Positions 1-9,918 of a DNA stretch of 64,000 bases are shown here, one piece after another. Source of the DNA: Prauserella shujinwangii (lineage in GTDB: Bacteria; Actinomycetota; Actinomycetes; Mycobacteriales; Pseudonocardiaceae); NCBI RefSeq assembly GCF_003001955.1, contig NZ_PVNH01000007.1:62001-126000 (forward strand). The letters are read 5' to 3'. Each line of letters begins with the position of its first letter. Within the stretch, counting starts at the first letter, position 1. The position numbers and the translations under genes are program-made. The notes under the pieces are model-generated. The model was not told where the DNA came from. It ran no database searches and worked only from the letters and a program-made list of their open reading frames with translations.

Positions 1-375
1 GCGGCCGCCACCGGAGCCTGCGTCGGCTTCCTGTGGTGGAACGCCGCGCCCGCGAAGATCTTCATGGGCGACACCGGCTCGCTGGCCCTGGGCGGGCTCG
101 TCGCGGGGCTGTCGATGACGACCAGGACCGAGCTGCTGGCCATCGTCATCGGCGGCCTGTTCGTGGTCGAGATGATCTCCGTGGTCGCCCAGATCGCGGT
201 GTTCCGCACGACGCGGCGCAGGCTGTTCCGGATGGCGCCGTTCCATCACCACTTCGAGCTCGCCGGCTGGGCCGAGACGACGGTCATCATCCGGTTCTGG
301 CTGCTCGCCGCCATCTGCTGCATGTTCGGCCTCGGCCTGTTCTACAGCGAGCAGCTCGGCCTCGGCGGGGGCTGA
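1..375 (+). CDS. mraY: MraY, phospho-MurNAc-pentapeptide transferase (3' part only)
   Basis: MraY transfers phospho-MurNAc-pentapeptide from UDP to undecaprenyl phosphate in the membrane to make lipid I. Only the last 124 codons are present; the 5' part lies before the window. Visible are the catalytic-loop motif [11 protein letters not shown] near the start, a hydrophobic helix, the [11 protein letters not shown] histidine motif, and a last membrane helix ending before the stop at 373-375. The next gene, murD, follows after 5 bp, the usual order of the dcw cluster. The family assignment is certain; the reading frame runs open from base 1. Confidence 0.95.
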   Translation, partial: AAATGACVGFLWWNAAPAKIFMGDTGSLALGGLVAGLSMTTRTELLAIVIGGLFVVEMISVVAQIAVFRTTRRRLFRMAPFHHHFELAGWAETTVIIRFWLLAAICCMFGLGLFYSEQLGLGGG

Positions 376-380
376 CGGGC

Positions 381-1775
381 ATGGAGCTGGCCGGGCGGCA
401 CATCCTCGTCGCCGGCGCCGGGGTCACCGGCCGGTCGGTGACCGCCGCGCTCGCCGGTTCCGGTGCCGAGGTCACGGTGACCGACGGGGACCGGGACCGC
501 CTCGCCGCGCTCGCCGGCTCGGGCGCCCGGCTGGAGCCGGGGCTCACCGCGCCGCCGGAGGGCACGTCGCTGGTGGTCACCAGCCCCGGCTGGCGGCCCT
601 CCTCGCCGCTGCTCACCGCGGCCGCGGCGGCGGGCATCGAGGTGATCGGCGACGTGGAGCTGGCCTGGCGGATCGGCCAGGGCCTGCCCCGGCCGCCCCG
701 GTGGCTCGCCGTGACCGGCACCAACGGCAAGACCACCACGGTCGGGATGCTCGAGTCGATCCTGCGGGCCGCCGGGCTCGACGCCGTGGCCTGCGGCAAC
801 GTCGGCTTCGCCGTGCTCGACGCCGTCCGCGCGGGGCACGAGGTGCTCGCGGTGGAGCTGTCCAGCTTCCAGCTGCACTGGTCGAGCACGCTCGCCCCGC
901 ACGCGTCGGTGGTGCTCAACGTGGCCGAGGACCACCTGGACTGGCACGGTTCCCTCGACGCCTACGCCGCCGCCAAGGGCTCCCTGCACGCCCGGTCCGG
1001 CACGGTGGTGCACAACGTGGCCGAGCCGTGGTCACGGCGGCTCGCCGAGGGCCACGCGCCCGCCACGGCCGCGCGCGTCGGTTTCCGGCTGGACACGCCC
1101 CGCCCCGGCGAGCTCGGCGTGGTCGAGGACCTGCTGGTCGACCGCGCCTTCGTCGCCGACCCGGTGCACGCGGCGGAGGAGCTCGGCACGCTCGCCGACG
1201 TCCGGCCCCCCGGCCCGCACAACGTCGCGAACGCGCTCGCCGCCGCCGCGCTGGCGCGGTCCGCCGGGGTGCCGCCGGGGGCCGTGGCGAAAGGGCTGCG
1301 CGAGTTCCGGCCCGGCGCCCACCGGGCCGTCGAGGTCGCCGAGATCGACGGCGTGCGCTACGTCGACGACTCGAAGGCCACCAACCCGCACGCGGCGCTG
1401 GGCTCGCTGCTCGCGCACCCCGGTGTCGTCTGGATCGCGGGCGGACAGCTCAAGGGCGCCTCGGTCGACGAGCTCGTCGCCACGGCGGCGGGCAGGCTGC
1501 GCGGGGTCGTGCTGCTCGGTGCCGACGCCGACGTGATCGCCGCCGCTGTCGCGCGACACGCGCCGGATGTGCCGGTCAACCGCGTTCCTCCGGGTGACGA
1601 TGAGCCCATGACGACGGCAGTGAGTGCGGCCCGCGCCATGGCACGCCCCGGGGATGTGGTGCTTCTCGCGCCCGCCGCCGCGTCGCTGGACATGTTCCGC
1701 GACTACGGCGAACGGGGCGACCGGTTCGCCGCGGCGGTCGAGGCGATCCCGGGACACCCCCGTGACGGTGGTTGA
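381..1775 (+). CDS. murD: MurD, UDP-MurNAc-L-alanine:D-glutamate ligase
   Basis: This cytoplasmic ligase adds D-glutamate to UDP-MurNAc-L-Ala using ATP. The 464-residue protein has an N-terminal Rossmann-type domain (LVAGAGVTGRSV, residues 11-22), the Mur ligase ATP loop AVTGTNGKTTT near residue 112, the central-domain stretch NVAEDHLDWHG, and the C-terminal ligase domain with YVDDSKATNPHA. Length fits the family. The ATG at 381 was chosen because it follows mraY by 5 bp and begins just before the Rossmann domain; an upstream in-frame extension would overlap mraY. ftsW overlaps its 3' end by 14 bp, so the two are probably translationally coupled. Confidence 0.97.
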   Translation: MELAGRHILVAGAGVTGRSVTAALAGSGAEVTVTDGDRDRLAALAGSGARLEPGLTAPPEGTSLVVTSPGWRPSSPLLTAAAAAGIEVIGDVELAWRIGQGLPRPPRWLAVTGTNGKTTTVGMLESILRAAGLDAVACGNVGFAVLDAVRAGHEVLAVELSSFQLHWSSTLAPHASVVLNVAEDHLDWHGSLDAYAAAKGSLHARSGTVVHNVAEPWSRRLAEGHAPATAARVGFRLDTPRPGELGVVEDLLVDRAFVADPVHAAEELGTLADVRPPGPHNVANALAAAALARSAGVPPGAVAKGLREFRPGAHRAVEVAEIDGVRYVDDSKATNPHAALGSLLAHPGVVWIAGGQLKGASVDELVATAAGRLRGVVLLGADADVIAAAVARHAPDVPVNRVPPGDDEPMTTAVSAARAMARPGDVVLLAPAAASLDMFRDYGERGDRFAAAVEAIPGHPRDGG

Positions 1776-3234
1776 CGGTACCCGCGACGACCGGCGGGGG
1801 CGAACCGAGCGGCGCAGGCGCAGGGAACGCGCCGAGCGCGGTTTCACCGCCGTCCGTACCGCGCTCACGGCGTGGCTGTCCCGCCCGCTCGCCGACTTCC
1901 ACCTGATCCTCGCCACCTGCGGCACGCTCGGCGTGATCGGCATCGTGATGGTGCTCTCGGCGTCCTCGGTCACCTCGTACAGCCCGGGCAGCGACTCGTC
2001 GGTCTACCAGCTGTTCCAGCGGCACCTGCTGTTCGTCCTCGTCGGCGGGGTGGCGTTCTGGCTGGGCGTGCGGATCCCGCTGCGCCGCATCCGGCAGCTG
2101 TCCTCGGTGGCGATGGTGGCCTGCCTCACCCTGCTCGCACTGGTCCTCACGCCGCTGGGCACGAGCATCAACGGCTCGCAGGGCTGGTTCGTCGTCGGCC
2201 CGCTGTCGTTGCAGCCGGTGGAGGTGGCGAAGGTGGCGCTGGCGCTGTGGGGCGCGCACATCCTCGTCACCAAGTACAACCTGCTGCACCAGTGGCGGCA
2301 CCTGCTGGTGCCGTTGCTGCCTGCCGCCCTCATCATGTTCGCGCTCGTCATGGCGCAGCCGGACCTCGGCGGCACGATCACGCTCGGGGTCGTGCTGCTC
2401 GCGCTGCTCTGGTTCGCCGGGGCGCCGAAGCGGCTGTTCGCGGTCGTCGTGGTCGGCGCGGTCGCCGGTGCGGTGGTGCTCGCCTTCACCGCGCCGTACC
2501 GGCTGAACCGGATCCTGACGTTCCTCAACCCGCAGGCCGACCCGCTCGGCAAGGGCCTGCAGGCCAACCAGGCGCTGTACGCGCTGGCCGACGGCGGCCT
2601 GTTCGGCAAGGGCCTCGGGCAGGGCCAGTCCAAGTGGATGTACCTGCCCAACGTGCAGCACGACTTCATCTTCGCGCTGATCGGCGAGGAGCTCGGGTTC
2701 GTCGGCTGCGTCGTGGTGATCGGCCTGTTCTGCCTGCTCGCGAGCGTGGGGCTGCGCATCGCCGTGCGGAACCTCGACCCCTGGATCCGCATCGTCGCGG
2801 GCACCCTCACGGTGTGGGTGGTGGCGCAGGCCGCGATCAACATCGGCTACGTCGTCGGCCTGCTGCCGATCACGGGCGTCACGCTGCCGATGATCTCCTA
2901 CGGCGGCACGTCGCTGATCGTCACGATGCTGCTGTTCGGGCTGCTCGCCAACTGCGCCCGGCACGAGCCGGAGGCGGTCGCGGCACTGCGCACGCAGGGC
3001 CCGGGTAAGTTCGGACGCCTGATGCGGCTGCCCGCGCCCGACCCGTACCGCCCGCCGACCAAGCGCCGGAGCACCGGCAGGGGCGGATCCGGCAAGTCGG
3101 GCCGCCCGGCCCCGCGTACCGCGCGGTCGGCCTCGGCACCCGACCGCAGGCGCGCGGCACCGGAGTACGGTCGACGTTCCACGCCGAGGGGCGTGGCCAG
3201 ACGGGGAACAGCGACGCGGAGAGGACGCAGGTGA
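1762..3234 (+). CDS. ftsW: FtsW, septal peptidoglycan glycosyltransferase (SEDS family)
   Basis: FtsW is a multi-pass SEDS polymerase that builds septal peptidoglycan with a partner class B PBP. The 490-residue protein has a basic cytoplasmic N-terminus, about ten hydrophobic segments, and SEDS hallmarks: [39 protein letters not shown] and [10 protein letters not shown] long basic, proline/serine-rich C-terminal tail (from about residue 425) is typical of actinobacterial FtsW. The GTG at 1762 overlaps murD by 14 bp; a second in-frame GTG lies at 1768, so the start is uncertain by two codons. The 3' end overlaps murG by 4 bp (GTGA). Confidence 0.95.
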   Translation: MTVVDGTRDDRRGRTERRRRRERAERGFTAVRTALTAWLSRPLADFHLILATCGTLGVIGIVMVLSASSVTSYSPGSDSSVYQLFQRHLLFVLVGGVAFWLGVRIPLRRIRQLSSVAMVACLTLLALVLTPLGTSINGSQGWFVVGPLSLQPVEVAKVALALWGAHILVTKYNLLHQWRHLLVPLLPAALIMFALVMAQPDLGGTITLGVVLLALLWFAGAPKRLFAVVVVGAVAGAVVLAFTAPYRLNRILTFLNPQADPLGKGLQANQALYALADGGLFGKGLGQGQSKWMYLPNVQHDFIFALIGEELGFVGCVVVIGLFCLLASVGLRIAVRNLDPWIRIVAGTLTVWVVAQAAINIGYVVGLLPITGVTLPMISYGGTSLIVTMLLFGLLANCARHEPEAVAALRTQGPGKFGRLMRLPAPDPYRPPTKRRSTGRGGSGKSGRPAPRTARSASAPDRRRAAPEYGRRSTPRGVARRGTATRRGRR

Positions 3235-4355
3235 GCGATCCGGTCAAGCGGGCCGAACCGGGCGCGGCGCGCACGGCGCCGACGGTCGTGGTCGCCGGTG
3301 GCGGCACGGCGGGACACATCGAGCCCGCACTCGCACTCGCCGACGCGGTGAAACGGCTGCGGCCGGACGCGTCGGTGGTCGCGCTGGGCACCGAGCGCGG
3401 GCTGGAGAACCGGCTGGTGCCCGCCAGGGGCTACCCGCTCGAGCTGGTGCCGCCGGTGCCGCTGCCGCGCAAGCCGACCGCGGACCTGCTCCGGCTGCCG
3501 CGGCGGGTCTGGGAGTCGGTGCGCCGCACTCGCGCCGTGCTCGACCGGGTCGGCGCGGACGTGGTGGTCGGTTTCGGTGGCTACGTGTCCCTGCCCGCCT
3601 ACCTCGCCGCCCGCGGCCGGGTGCCGATCGTGGTGCACGAGGCGAACAAGCACCCCGGGCTGGCGAACAAGGTCGGGGCGCGGTTCGCGAACCGGGTCGC
3701 CGTCGCCGTGCCGGGCACACCGCTGCCCGGGGCCGACGTGGTGGGCATCCCGCTGCGCCGGTCCATCACCGCGCTCGACCGGCCCGCGCTGCGCGCCGAG
3801 GCCCGCGAGCACTTCGGTCTCGACCCGGACGCGCCCACGTTGCTCGTGTTCGGCGGCTCCCAGGGGGCCCGCTCGCTCAACGTCGCGGTGTCCGGAGCGG
3901 CCCGCGAGCTGGCCGAGGCCGGGATCGGCGTGCTGCACGCGCACGGCCCGAAGAACACGCTCGCCGTGCAGGAGTTTGCCGGCCGCCCCGCCTACGTGCC
4001 CGTGCCGTACCTGGAACGGATGGACCTCGCCTACGCGGCGGCCGACGTCGTGCTCTGCCGATCGGGCGCGATGACCGTGGCCGAGGTGTCGGCGGTGGGC
4101 CTGCCCGCCGTGTTCGTGCCGCTGCCGCACGGCAACGGCGAGCAGGCGCTCAACGCCCGGCCCGCGGTGGACGCGGGGGCCGCGCTGCTCGTCGACGACA
4201 CGGACCTCACCCCGGCGAAGGTCGCCGAGCTGGTGATCCCGCTGGTGACCGACGCGGAGCGGATCGGCAAGATGAGCGCGGCGGCGGTCGGCCTCGGACA
4301 CCGGGAGGCCGACGAGGTACTCGCCAGGATGGTCCTGGCGGCAGCAGGGGGATGA
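3231..4355 (+). CDS. murG: MurG, lipid II-forming GlcNAc transferase
   Basis: MurG adds GlcNAc from UDP-GlcNAc to lipid I at the inner face of the membrane, making lipid II. The 374-residue GT-B protein shows the N-terminal glycine loop [18 protein letters not shown], the acceptor-side [16 protein letters not shown], and in the C-terminal domain [11 protein letters not shown] and the donor-binding stretch [11 protein letters not shown] followed by [13 protein letters not shown]. Start is the GTG of the GTGA overlap with ftsW; the end overlaps murC by ATGA. Such serial 4-bp overlaps indicate one tightly coupled transcript. Confidence 0.97.
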   Translation: MSDPVKRAEPGAARTAPTVVVAGGGTAGHIEPALALADAVKRLRPDASVVALGTERGLENRLVPARGYPLELVPPVPLPRKPTADLLRLPRRVWESVRRTRAVLDRVGADVVVGFGGYVSLPAYLAARGRVPIVVHEANKHPGLANKVGARFANRVAVAVPGTPLPGADVVGIPLRRSITALDRPALRAEAREHFGLDPDAPTLLVFGGSQGARSLNVAVSGAARELAEAGIGVLHAHGPKNTLAVQEFAGRPAYVPVPYLERMDLAYAAADVVLCRSGAMTVAEVSAVGLPAVFVPLPHGNGEQALNARPAVDAGAALLVDDTDLTPAKVAELVIPLVTDAERIGKMSAAAVGLGHREADEVLARMVLAAAGG

Positions 4356-5797
4356 GCGTGCAGACGACGACCACCACCGACGTGCCCGAGATCCTGCGGC
4401 GGGCCCACCTGATCGGCATCGGCGGCGCCGGGATGAGCGGCATCGCGCGCATCCTGCTCGCCAGGGGAGCCGAGGTCTCCGGCTCCGACGCGAAGGACTC
4501 GCGGGCGTTTTTGACCCTGCGCGCGCAGGGAGCCAGGATCGAGGTCGGCCAGCGGGCCGGGAACCTCGACGCGCTGCCCGGCGGGCCCAGCGCGGTCGTG
4601 GTGTCGACCGCCATCCGCGACACCAACCCGGAGCTGGTGGCCGCGCGCGAGCGGGGCGTTCCGGTCCTGCACCGGGCCGAGGCGCTCGCGGCGCTCATGA
4701 CGGGACACCGGGTTGCGTGCATCGCGGGGACCCACGGCAAGACCTCCACCACCTCGATGCTGACCGTGGCGCTCCAGCAGTGCAGGCTCGACCCTTCGTT
4801 CGCCATCGGCGGCGATCTCAACGAGTCGGGGGCCAACGCCCACCACGGGGACGGCGGGCTGTTCGTCGCGGAGGCCGACGAGAGCGACGGCTCGTTCCTG
4901 ACCTACTCGCCCTCGGTCGCCGTGGTCACCAACATCGAACCGGACCACCTCGACCATCACGGCACCGCCGAGGCGTACGTCGCGGTGTTCGCGGAGTTCG
5001 CGCGCCGCATCGAACCCGGCGGCGTGCTCGTGGTCTGCGCCGACGACGCGCCCGCCGAGGAGCTGGCCGCCAGGGCCGAGGCCGACGGTGTCCGCGTGCG
5101 GCGGTACGGCCGCTCCGTCACCGGGGCCGGGGACGCGCGCCTGCTCGGCTACGAACCGGGCGAGGAGGGCGGCACCGCACGGATCGCCCTCGGTGGCGCC
5201 GACGGTGCCGACGGTGAGGAGATCGCCCTCCGCGTCGCCGTGCCGGGCGAGCACATGGCGTACAACGCGATCGCCGCGCTGCTCGCCGGGCTGGAGCTGG
5301 GCGCGCCGCTCGACGGGCTGGTGGCCGGTCTCGCCGCGTTCGGCGGCGTGCGGCGGCGGTTCGAGTTCAAGGGCCGCGCGGGCGAGGTCCGGGTCTACGA
5401 CGACTACGCCCACCACCCGACGGAGGTCGCCGCGCAGCTGCGGGCCGTCCGGCACGCCGCGGGCAGCGGCCGGGTGGTGGTGCTGTTCCAGCCGCACCTG
5501 TACTCCCGCACCAAGGCGTTCGCGCGCGAGTTCGCCGAGGCGCTCGGGCTGGCCGACGAGGTCGTGGTGCTCGACGTGTACGGCGCGCGGGAGGAACCGG
5601 AGCCCGGGGTCACCGGCGAGCTCATCGCCAAGGAGATCACCGGCGCCGGGGTGCACTACGAACCCGCCTTCGACCGGGCCGCGCTGCTCGCCGCCGACCT
5701 CGCCAAGCCGGGCGACCTGCTGGTGACGATGGGCGCGGGCGACGTGACGCAGCTCGGCCCCGAGATCCTCGCCGAGCTCGACCGGCGCGGTGAGTAG
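4352..5797 (+). CDS. murC: MurC, UDP-MurNAc:L-alanine ligase
   Basis: MurC performs the first amino acid addition to UDP-MurNAc. The 481-residue protein has the N-terminal [16 protein letters not shown] motif that binds the UDP sugar, the ATP loop [14 protein letters not shown] (about residues 125-138), the [10 protein letters not shown] and EPDHLDHHG motifs of the central domain, and the C-terminal [11 protein letters not shown] and FQPHLYSRT motifs that distinguish MurC from other Mur ligases. Start is the ATG overlapping the murG stop. The end overlaps ftsQ by 8 bp. Confidence 0.97.
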   Translation: MSVQTTTTTDVPEILRRAHLIGIGGAGMSGIARILLARGAEVSGSDAKDSRAFLTLRAQGARIEVGQRAGNLDALPGGPSAVVVSTAIRDTNPELVAARERGVPVLHRAEALAALMTGHRVACIAGTHGKTSTTSMLTVALQQCRLDPSFAIGGDLNESGANAHHGDGGLFVAEADESDGSFLTYSPSVAVVTNIEPDHLDHHGTAEAYVAVFAEFARRIEPGGVLVVCADDAPAEELAARAEADGVRVRRYGRSVTGAGDARLLGYEPGEEGGTARIALGGADGADGEEIALRVAVPGEHMAYNAIAALLAGLELGAPLDGLVAGLAAFGGVRRRFEFKGRAGEVRVYDDYAHHPTEVAAQLRAVRHAAGSGRVVVLFQPHLYSRTKAFAREFAEALGLADEVVVLDVYGAREEPEPGVTGELIAKEITGAGVHYEPAFDRAALLAADLAKPGDLLVTMGAGDVTQLGPEILAELDRRGE

Positions 5798-6671
5798 GTC
5801 CGCGATGCCCACGGCCAGGCAGCGGTCGGCACGGGGACGCGACCGGGAGCGGCGCGACCCCGGCCGCACGCGCCGGGACCGCGAGCAGGCGCGCGCCCGG
5901 GACGGCGAGCAACGGTCCGGCCGCGACCGGGCACCGGTGCGGCACAGTGAGCGCGGCCGCCGGTCCGCGCGGGCCAGGGAGCAGACCCGCGCCGCCCCGT
6001 CCCGCCGCAAGGCCCTGCGCAGGCGGTGGGTCGCCGCGCTCAGCCTGCTCACCGTCGCCGGCCTGGCCTACGTGCTGCTGTTCACCTCGCTGCTGGGCGT
6101 GCGCTCGGTCGAGGTCGTCGGGGCGCGGACGGTGAACGCCGAGCGGATCCGCGAGGTGGCGCGGGTGCCGGACCGGCAGCCGATGCTGCGCGTGGACACC
6201 GACGCCATCCGCGACCGGGTCGCCACGCTCAACACCGTCGCCACCGTCGAGGTGTCCCGCTCGTGGCCGTCGACCCTCGAGATCACCGTCACCGAGCGGA
6301 CGCCGATCGGGTTCTACGACACCGGCGAGACCCTGCACCTGGTCGACCCGGCCGGGGTCGTCTACAAGCGCGTCGACGAACGGCCGTCCGGCCTGCCGGA
6401 GCTGACGCTGCCGAGGGTGGGGCCCGACGACCCGGCGACGCGTGCGGTGACGGCCGTGCTGTCCGGCCTGCCGCCGGAACTGGCCGACCGGGTCGTGTCC
6501 GCGGGCGCGCGAACCCCCGGCAGCGTCGAGTTCACGCTCCGCGGCGGCAAGGTGGTGCGCTGGGGTGACGTCACCCAGGCCGAGCGCAAGGCGAAGGTGC
6601 TCGCCGTGCTGCTCACCCGGAAGGGCACGACGTACGACGTGAGCAGCCCTGAACTGCCCACCGTCTCGTGA
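5790..6671 (+). CDS. ftsQ: FtsQ, divisome POTRA protein
   Basis: FtsQ is a single-pass divisome protein that links cytoplasmic and extracytoplasmic division proteins. The 293-residue protein has a very basic, arginine-rich cytoplasmic region (about residues 1-78), one membrane segment ([19 protein letters not shown]), and an extracytoplasmic POTRA domain starting [19 protein letters not shown], followed by a beta domain with [13 protein letters not shown]. The GTG at 5790 overlaps murC by 8 bp; ATG at 5805 is an alternative. In most relatives ftsZ follows directly; here a DinB gene and the sigK operon lie in between. Confidence 0.93.
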   Translation: MSRSAMPTARQRSARGRDRERRDPGRTRRDREQARARDGEQRSGRDRAPVRHSERGRRSARAREQTRAAPSRRKALRRRWVAALSLLTVAGLAYVLLFTSLLGVRSVEVVGARTVNAERIREVARVPDRQPMLRVDTDAIRDRVATLNTVATVEVSRSWPSTLEITVTERTPIGFYDTGETLHLVDPAGVVYKRVDERPSGLPELTLPRVGPDDPATRAVTAVLSGLPPELADRVVSAGARTPGSVEFTLRGGKVVRWGDVTQAERKAKVLAVLLTRKGTTYDVSSPELPTVS

Positions 6672-6720
6672 GCGGGCGGCGCCTCCGCCGAGGGGTGGTG
6701 ACCGGGCGAAGGACGGGTGT
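6665..6720. repeat. Dispersed repeat, copy A (after ftsQ)
   Basis: A block starting CTCGTGAGCGG (containing the ftsQ stop codon) is followed by GCGCCTCCGCC, AGGGGTGGTG, CCGGGCG and GGACGGGTGT. The same blocks in the same order recur after ftsZ at 12268-12355, where an extra stretch separates the first block from the rest. The GC-rich part can fold into a short hairpin. No function is known; it may serve as a transcription end or be a miniature repeat family. Confidence 0.6.
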
Positions 6721-6725
6721 CTTGA

Positions 6726-6737
6726 GAAGATCGCCCG
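6726..6737 (+). promoter_or_regulatory. Possible -10 box of a leaderless DinB-like gene
   Basis: GAAGAT at 6726-6731 lies six bases before the ATG at 6738. There is no Shine-Dalgarno sequence before that ATG. The spacing would place the transcription start at or next to the start codon, as in leaderless mRNAs common in actinobacteria. No clear -35 box is seen. Confidence 0.3.
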
Positions 6738-7244
6738 ATGGCCACCGAACCCACCCGTCCCGAACCGCCGACCACGGGCGGCGAGCGGGAGCAGCTGACC
6801 GGTTTCCTCGACTTCCTCCGCGCGACCGTGGTCTGGAAGTGCTCCGGCCTCACCGACGAGCAGGCGCGGCGGCGGCTGGTGCCGAGCGAGCTCACCACGA
6901 TCGCCGGTCTGCTCGGCCACCTGGCGTTCGTGGAGCAGTACTGGTTCGAGGTGGTCCTCGACGGCAGGCCCGACCCGTGGCGCGAGGCGCTGGCCGAGGA
7001 TCCGGACGCGGAGTTCCACGCCGCGCTGCGCACCCCACTGGCGGAACTGCTGGACGGCTACGCGGCCCAGTGCGCCAGGAACAGGGAGATCACGGCACGG
7101 CTGGCGCTCGACGACGAGGCGCCGCACGGCGAGCGGAAGGTCAACCTCCGCTTCGTGCTGATCCACATGATCGAGGAGACCGGGCGGCACGCGGGACACC
7201 TCGACCTGCTCCGCGAGCTCACCGACGGCCTGACCGGGGAGTGA
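6738..7244 (+). CDS. DinB-like (DUF664) small-thiol transferase family protein
   Basis: The 168-residue protein is helical and matches the DinB/DUF664 fold: an N-terminal helix with GFLDFLRATVVWKCSGLTDE, the metal-ligand region AGLLGHLAFVEQYWFE (His near residue 60), and the C-terminal HMIEETGRHAGHLDLLRE with two further histidines. Some members of this superfamily use mycothiol or other small thiols as substrate or cofactor; the reaction here is unknown. It stands alone between ftsQ and the sigK operon with its own probable promoter and is an insertion relative to the classical ftsQ-ftsZ order. Confidence 0.85.
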   Translation: MATEPTRPEPPTTGGEREQLTGFLDFLRATVVWKCSGLTDEQARRRLVPSELTTIAGLLGHLAFVEQYWFEVVLDGRPDPWREALAEDPDAEFHAALRTPLAELLDGYAAQCARNREITARLALDDEAPHGERKVNLRFVLIHMIEETGRHAGHLDLLRELTDGLTGE

Positions 7245-7277
7245 CCGCGCGGGCGCGGGCACCGAAGAGCACGCGAC

Positions 7278-7304
7278 CAATCCACCCCGGGGGCCGCGCC
7301 GAAA
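7278..7304 (+). promoter_or_regulatory. Candidate sigma K promoter of the FAD oxidoreductase-sigK operon
   Basis: CAATCC at 7278-7283 and CCGAAA at 7299-7304, 15 bases apart, differ by one base each from the mycobacterial sigma K consensus as I recall it (CCATCC and CCGAAT, spacing about 16-17). The second box ends 7 bases before the GTG at 7312, so the transcript could begin at the start codon without a leader. This would make the operon autoregulated. Confidence 0.4.
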
Positions 7305-7311
7305 CACCGGT

Positions 7312-8580
7312 GTGCACACCACGGGAGAACGGGTCGCGGTCGTCGGCAGCGGAGTGGCCGGACTGACCGCCGCATATCTGCTGCAGCGCCGTTACGACGT
7401 CCTGCTGTTCGAGGCGGACGACCGCCTCGGCGGCCACGCCCACACCCACGACGTGCCGAGCGCGCGCGGCGGGATGGTCGGCGTCGACAGCGGTTTCATC
7501 GTCCACAACGAACGCACCTACCCGCACCTGCTGCGGCTGTTCGGCGAGCTCGGAGTCCGCACACAGGACACGGAGATGTCGATGAGCGTCCGCTGCGGCG
7601 GGTGCGGTCTCGAGTACGCGGGTGCCCGCGGCCCGGCGGGCGTGTTCGCCCGGCCCGGCAACGCGGGCAACCCGGCCTTCCTGCGGATGCTCGTCGAGAT
7701 CAAGCGCTTCCACCGGCAGGCGCGCCGCGTGCTGGCCAGCCCCGAGGCGGGAGAGGTCACGCTCGGCGCGTTCCTCGCGGTCGGCGGGTACAGCCGGTAC
7801 TTCCGGGACCACCTCATGCTGCCGCTGGTGGCCACGGTCTGGTCCGCCGACCGGGTCGACACGCTGCGCTACCCCGCGCGCTACCTGTTCAGGTTCCTGC
7901 ACAACCACGGCATGCTGTCGGTGTCCGGCTCCCCGCGGTGGCGCACCGTCACCGGCGGCTCGCGCCAGTACGTCGAGCGGGCCGCGAAGCAGCTGACCGC
8001 CGTGCACCTGTCCACCCCGGTGCGGGCGCTGTCCCGGACCGCGCGGGGCGTGGAGGTCCGCGACGACGCCGACACCCCGCACGTCGTCGACCGGGTGGTC
8101 GTGGCCACCCACGCCGACCAGGCGCTGCGCCTGCTCACCGGCCCCACCCGGGCGGAGCGCGAGGTGCTCGGCGCGTTCCGGTACTCCCGCAACGAGGCCT
8201 GGCTGCACACGGACGACTCGGTCCTGCCGTCGGCGCCGGGGGCGCGGGCGTCGTGGAACTTCACGGCGGCCCGCTGCGGCGCCGACCACGGTGCGGTCCA
8301 GGTCAGCTACGACATGAACCGGCTGATGCGGCTGGCCGAACCGCGGCGGCACCTGGTCACGCTCAACCCGGCGGTCCCGCCGCGACCCGGGTCGGTGCTC
8401 GCCCGGATCGAGTACGAGCACCCGGTGTACACCCCGGAGTCGGTGGCCGCGCAGCGGCGGCTGCCCGAGCTGAGCGACGGGATCGTCGCGTACGCGGGCG
8501 CCTACCACGGCTGGGGCTTCCACGAGGACGGCTGCGCGTCCGGGGTGCGGGCCGCGGCGTCGCTGGGGGTGTCCTGGTGA
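7312..8580 (+). CDS. FAD-dependent amine oxidase-type oxidoreductase
   Basis: The 422-residue flavoprotein begins with an FAD dinucleotide fold (VAVVGSGVAGLTAAYLL, residues 7-23, then FEADDRLGGHAHTHDV) and ends with the second FAD-binding motif GIVAYAGAYHGWGFHEDG. It resembles the Rv0449c-type oxidoreductases found with sigK in mycobacteria, which are related to cyclopropane/fatty-acid-linked amine oxidase-like proteins; the substrate is unknown. No Shine-Dalgarno sequence precedes the GTG at 7312, which fits a leaderless start from the candidate sigma K promoter. It overlaps the next gene by 4 bp. The lipid synthase (ufaA1 type) usually found in this operon is absent. Confidence 0.88.
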   Translation: MHTTGERVAVVGSGVAGLTAAYLLQRRYDVLLFEADDRLGGHAHTHDVPSARGGMVGVDSGFIVHNERTYPHLLRLFGELGVRTQDTEMSMSVRCGGCGLEYAGARGPAGVFARPGNAGNPAFLRMLVEIKRFHRQARRVLASPEAGEVTLGAFLAVGGYSRYFRDHLMLPLVATVWSADRVDTLRYPARYLFRFLHNHGMLSVSGSPRWRTVTGGSRQYVERAAKQLTAVHLSTPVRALSRTARGVEVRDDADTPHVVDRVVVATHADQALRLLTGPTRAEREVLGAFRYSRNEAWLHTDDSVLPSAPGARASWNFTAARCGADHGAVQVSYDMNRLMRLAEPRRHLVTLNPAVPPRPGSVLARIEYEHPVYTPESVAAQRRLPELSDGIVAYAGAYHGWGFHEDGCASGVRAAASLGVSW

Positions 8581-9305
8581 CCGCGCCCGCCCTCTACGAC
8601 GCGACGGTGGCGCACGTGCGGCACGTGGCCCCGCCGCTGTCCTTCGCGCACCGGCTCCACCTGTGGCTGGTCGACCTCGATGACCTGCCCGCGCTGCCCC
8701 GGCCGCTGCGCCCGTTCGCCCGGTTCGACCCGCGGGACCACTTTCGCGCCGGTGACGACCGGCCGATCCGCGTCAAGCTCGACTCGTGGCTGGCCGGCCG
8801 TGGCGTCGACCTCGCCGGAGGCAGGGTGCTGATGCTCACCGGTGCCCGCGTGCTCGGCCATGTGTTCAACCCGATCACCCTGTACTGGTGCCACCGGCCC
8901 GGCGGCGAGCAGGCCTGCGTGGTCGCGGAGGTGCACAACACCCACGGCGGCAGGCACGCCTACCTGCTGTTCCCGGACCACCGGGGCGCCGCGGGCGCCG
9001 GAAAGGAGTTCTTCGTGTCGCCCTTCCAGGACAGCAGGGGGCACTACCGGATGCGCCTGCCCCGGCCGGACGCGCTGCTGTCCGCCTCGGTGGTGCTGAG
9101 CACGGGCGGCGCGCCCGCACTGACCGCGTCGCTGCGCGGTGTCCGCAGGCCCGCGACGCCCGCCGCGCTGCTGCGTATGCTGCTGTCCAGGCCTTTCGTC
9201 CCGCACCGGGTGTCGGCGCTCATCCGCAGGCACGGAACAGGGCTGTGGTTGCGCCGCGCGCCGAGACCGCGCGTGGCGACGAGGCTGGGAGCGCTCAATG
9301 GATGA
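8577..9305 (+). CDS. DUF1365 family protein
   Basis: This 242-residue protein belongs to DUF1365, the Rv0448c family, recognisable from YDATVAHVRHVAPPLSFAHR at the N-terminus, the central RVLGHVFNPITLYWCHRP, and VAEVHNTHGGRHAYLL. The histidine- and asparagine-rich motifs suggest a metal or lipid-binding site, but no activity is established. In actinobacteria it travels with the FAD oxidoreductase and a cyclopropane synthase-like enzyme, suggesting a role in modifying membrane lipids. Start GTG overlaps the upstream stop; the end overlaps sigK by 8 bp. Confidence 0.85.
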   Translation: MTAPALYDATVAHVRHVAPPLSFAHRLHLWLVDLDDLPALPRPLRPFARFDPRDHFRAGDDRPIRVKLDSWLAGRGVDLAGGRVLMLTGARVLGHVFNPITLYWCHRPGGEQACVVAEVHNTHGGRHAYLLFPDHRGAAGAGKEFFVSPFQDSRGHYRMRLPRPDALLSASVVLSTGGAPALTASLRGVRRPATPAALLRMLLSRPFVPHRVSALIRRHGTGLWLRRAPRPRVATRLGALNG

Positions 9306-9918
9306 GAGTGTGCGGCGGCCGGCGCCGGTCGGGGACACCGCGTCGCCCGGGGCGCCCGAGGCCCAGGGAGTGCCCACCTCCGAGGAGCTGCTCGCCGAGG
9401 TGGCGAAGGGTGACGAGCGCGCGTTCGCGCAGCTGTACGACCGGCTGGCGGGCCCGGTGTTCGGGCTGGTCCGGCGGATCCTGCGGGACAACGCCCAGTC
9501 GGAGGAGGTCGCGCAGGAGGTCCTGGTCGAGCTGTGGCGCACGGCAACCCGGTACTCGCCGGACAAGGGCAGCGCGCTGAACTGGGCGATGACGCTGGCG
9601 CACCGGCGCGCGGTCGACCGGGTGCGGTCGGCACGGGCGAGCACCGAACGGGAGCGGCGGGCGACGTTCGAGGCCAACCGGGGCAGGCCGTTCGACGAGG
9701 TGTCGGAGGCCGTCACGGCCCGCTGGGAACGGCAGCAGGTGCGCCGCTGCCTTTCCCACCTGACCGAGCTGCAACGGGAGTCGGTGTTGCTCGCGTACTA
9801 CCAGGGGTACACCTACCGGCAGGTCGCCGAGGTGCTGTCGGCCCCGCAGGGAACGATCAAGACGCGGCTGCGGGACGGGTTGATCCGGCTGCGGGACTGC
9901 CTGGGGGTGACGGTATGA
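9298..9918 (+). CDS. sigK: ECF RNA polymerase sigma factor SigK
   Basis: A 206-residue ECF sigma factor: a region 2 domain with AFAQLYDRLAGPVFGLVRRI, the -10 recognition helix NWAMTLAHRRAVDRVR, and region 4 with LSHLTELQRESVLLAYYQGY and the helix-turn-helix TYRQVAEVLSAPQGTIKTRL. Sequence and operon partners match the SigK-RskA group. The ATG at 9298 overlaps the DUF1365 gene by 8 bp; the anti-sigma gene starts within its stop codon (ATGA). SigK is held inactive by RskA and released by membrane proteolysis in mycobacteria; the same mechanism is inferred here. Confidence 0.93.
   Translation: MDESVRRPAPVGDTASPGAPEAQGVPTSEELLAEVAKGDERAFAQLYDRLAGPVFGLVRRILRDNAQSEEVAQEVLVELWRTATRYSPDKGSALNWAMTLAHRRAVDRVRSARASTERERRATFEANRGRPFDEVSEAVTARWERQQVRRCLSHLTELQRESVLLAYYQGYTYRQVAEVLSAPQGTIKTRLRDGLIRLRDCLGVTV

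Noticed and set aside
33-380. N-terminal extension of MurD back to base 33
   Set aside because: That stretch is out of frame with and overlaps mraY; ATG 381 starts the conserved Rossmann domain.
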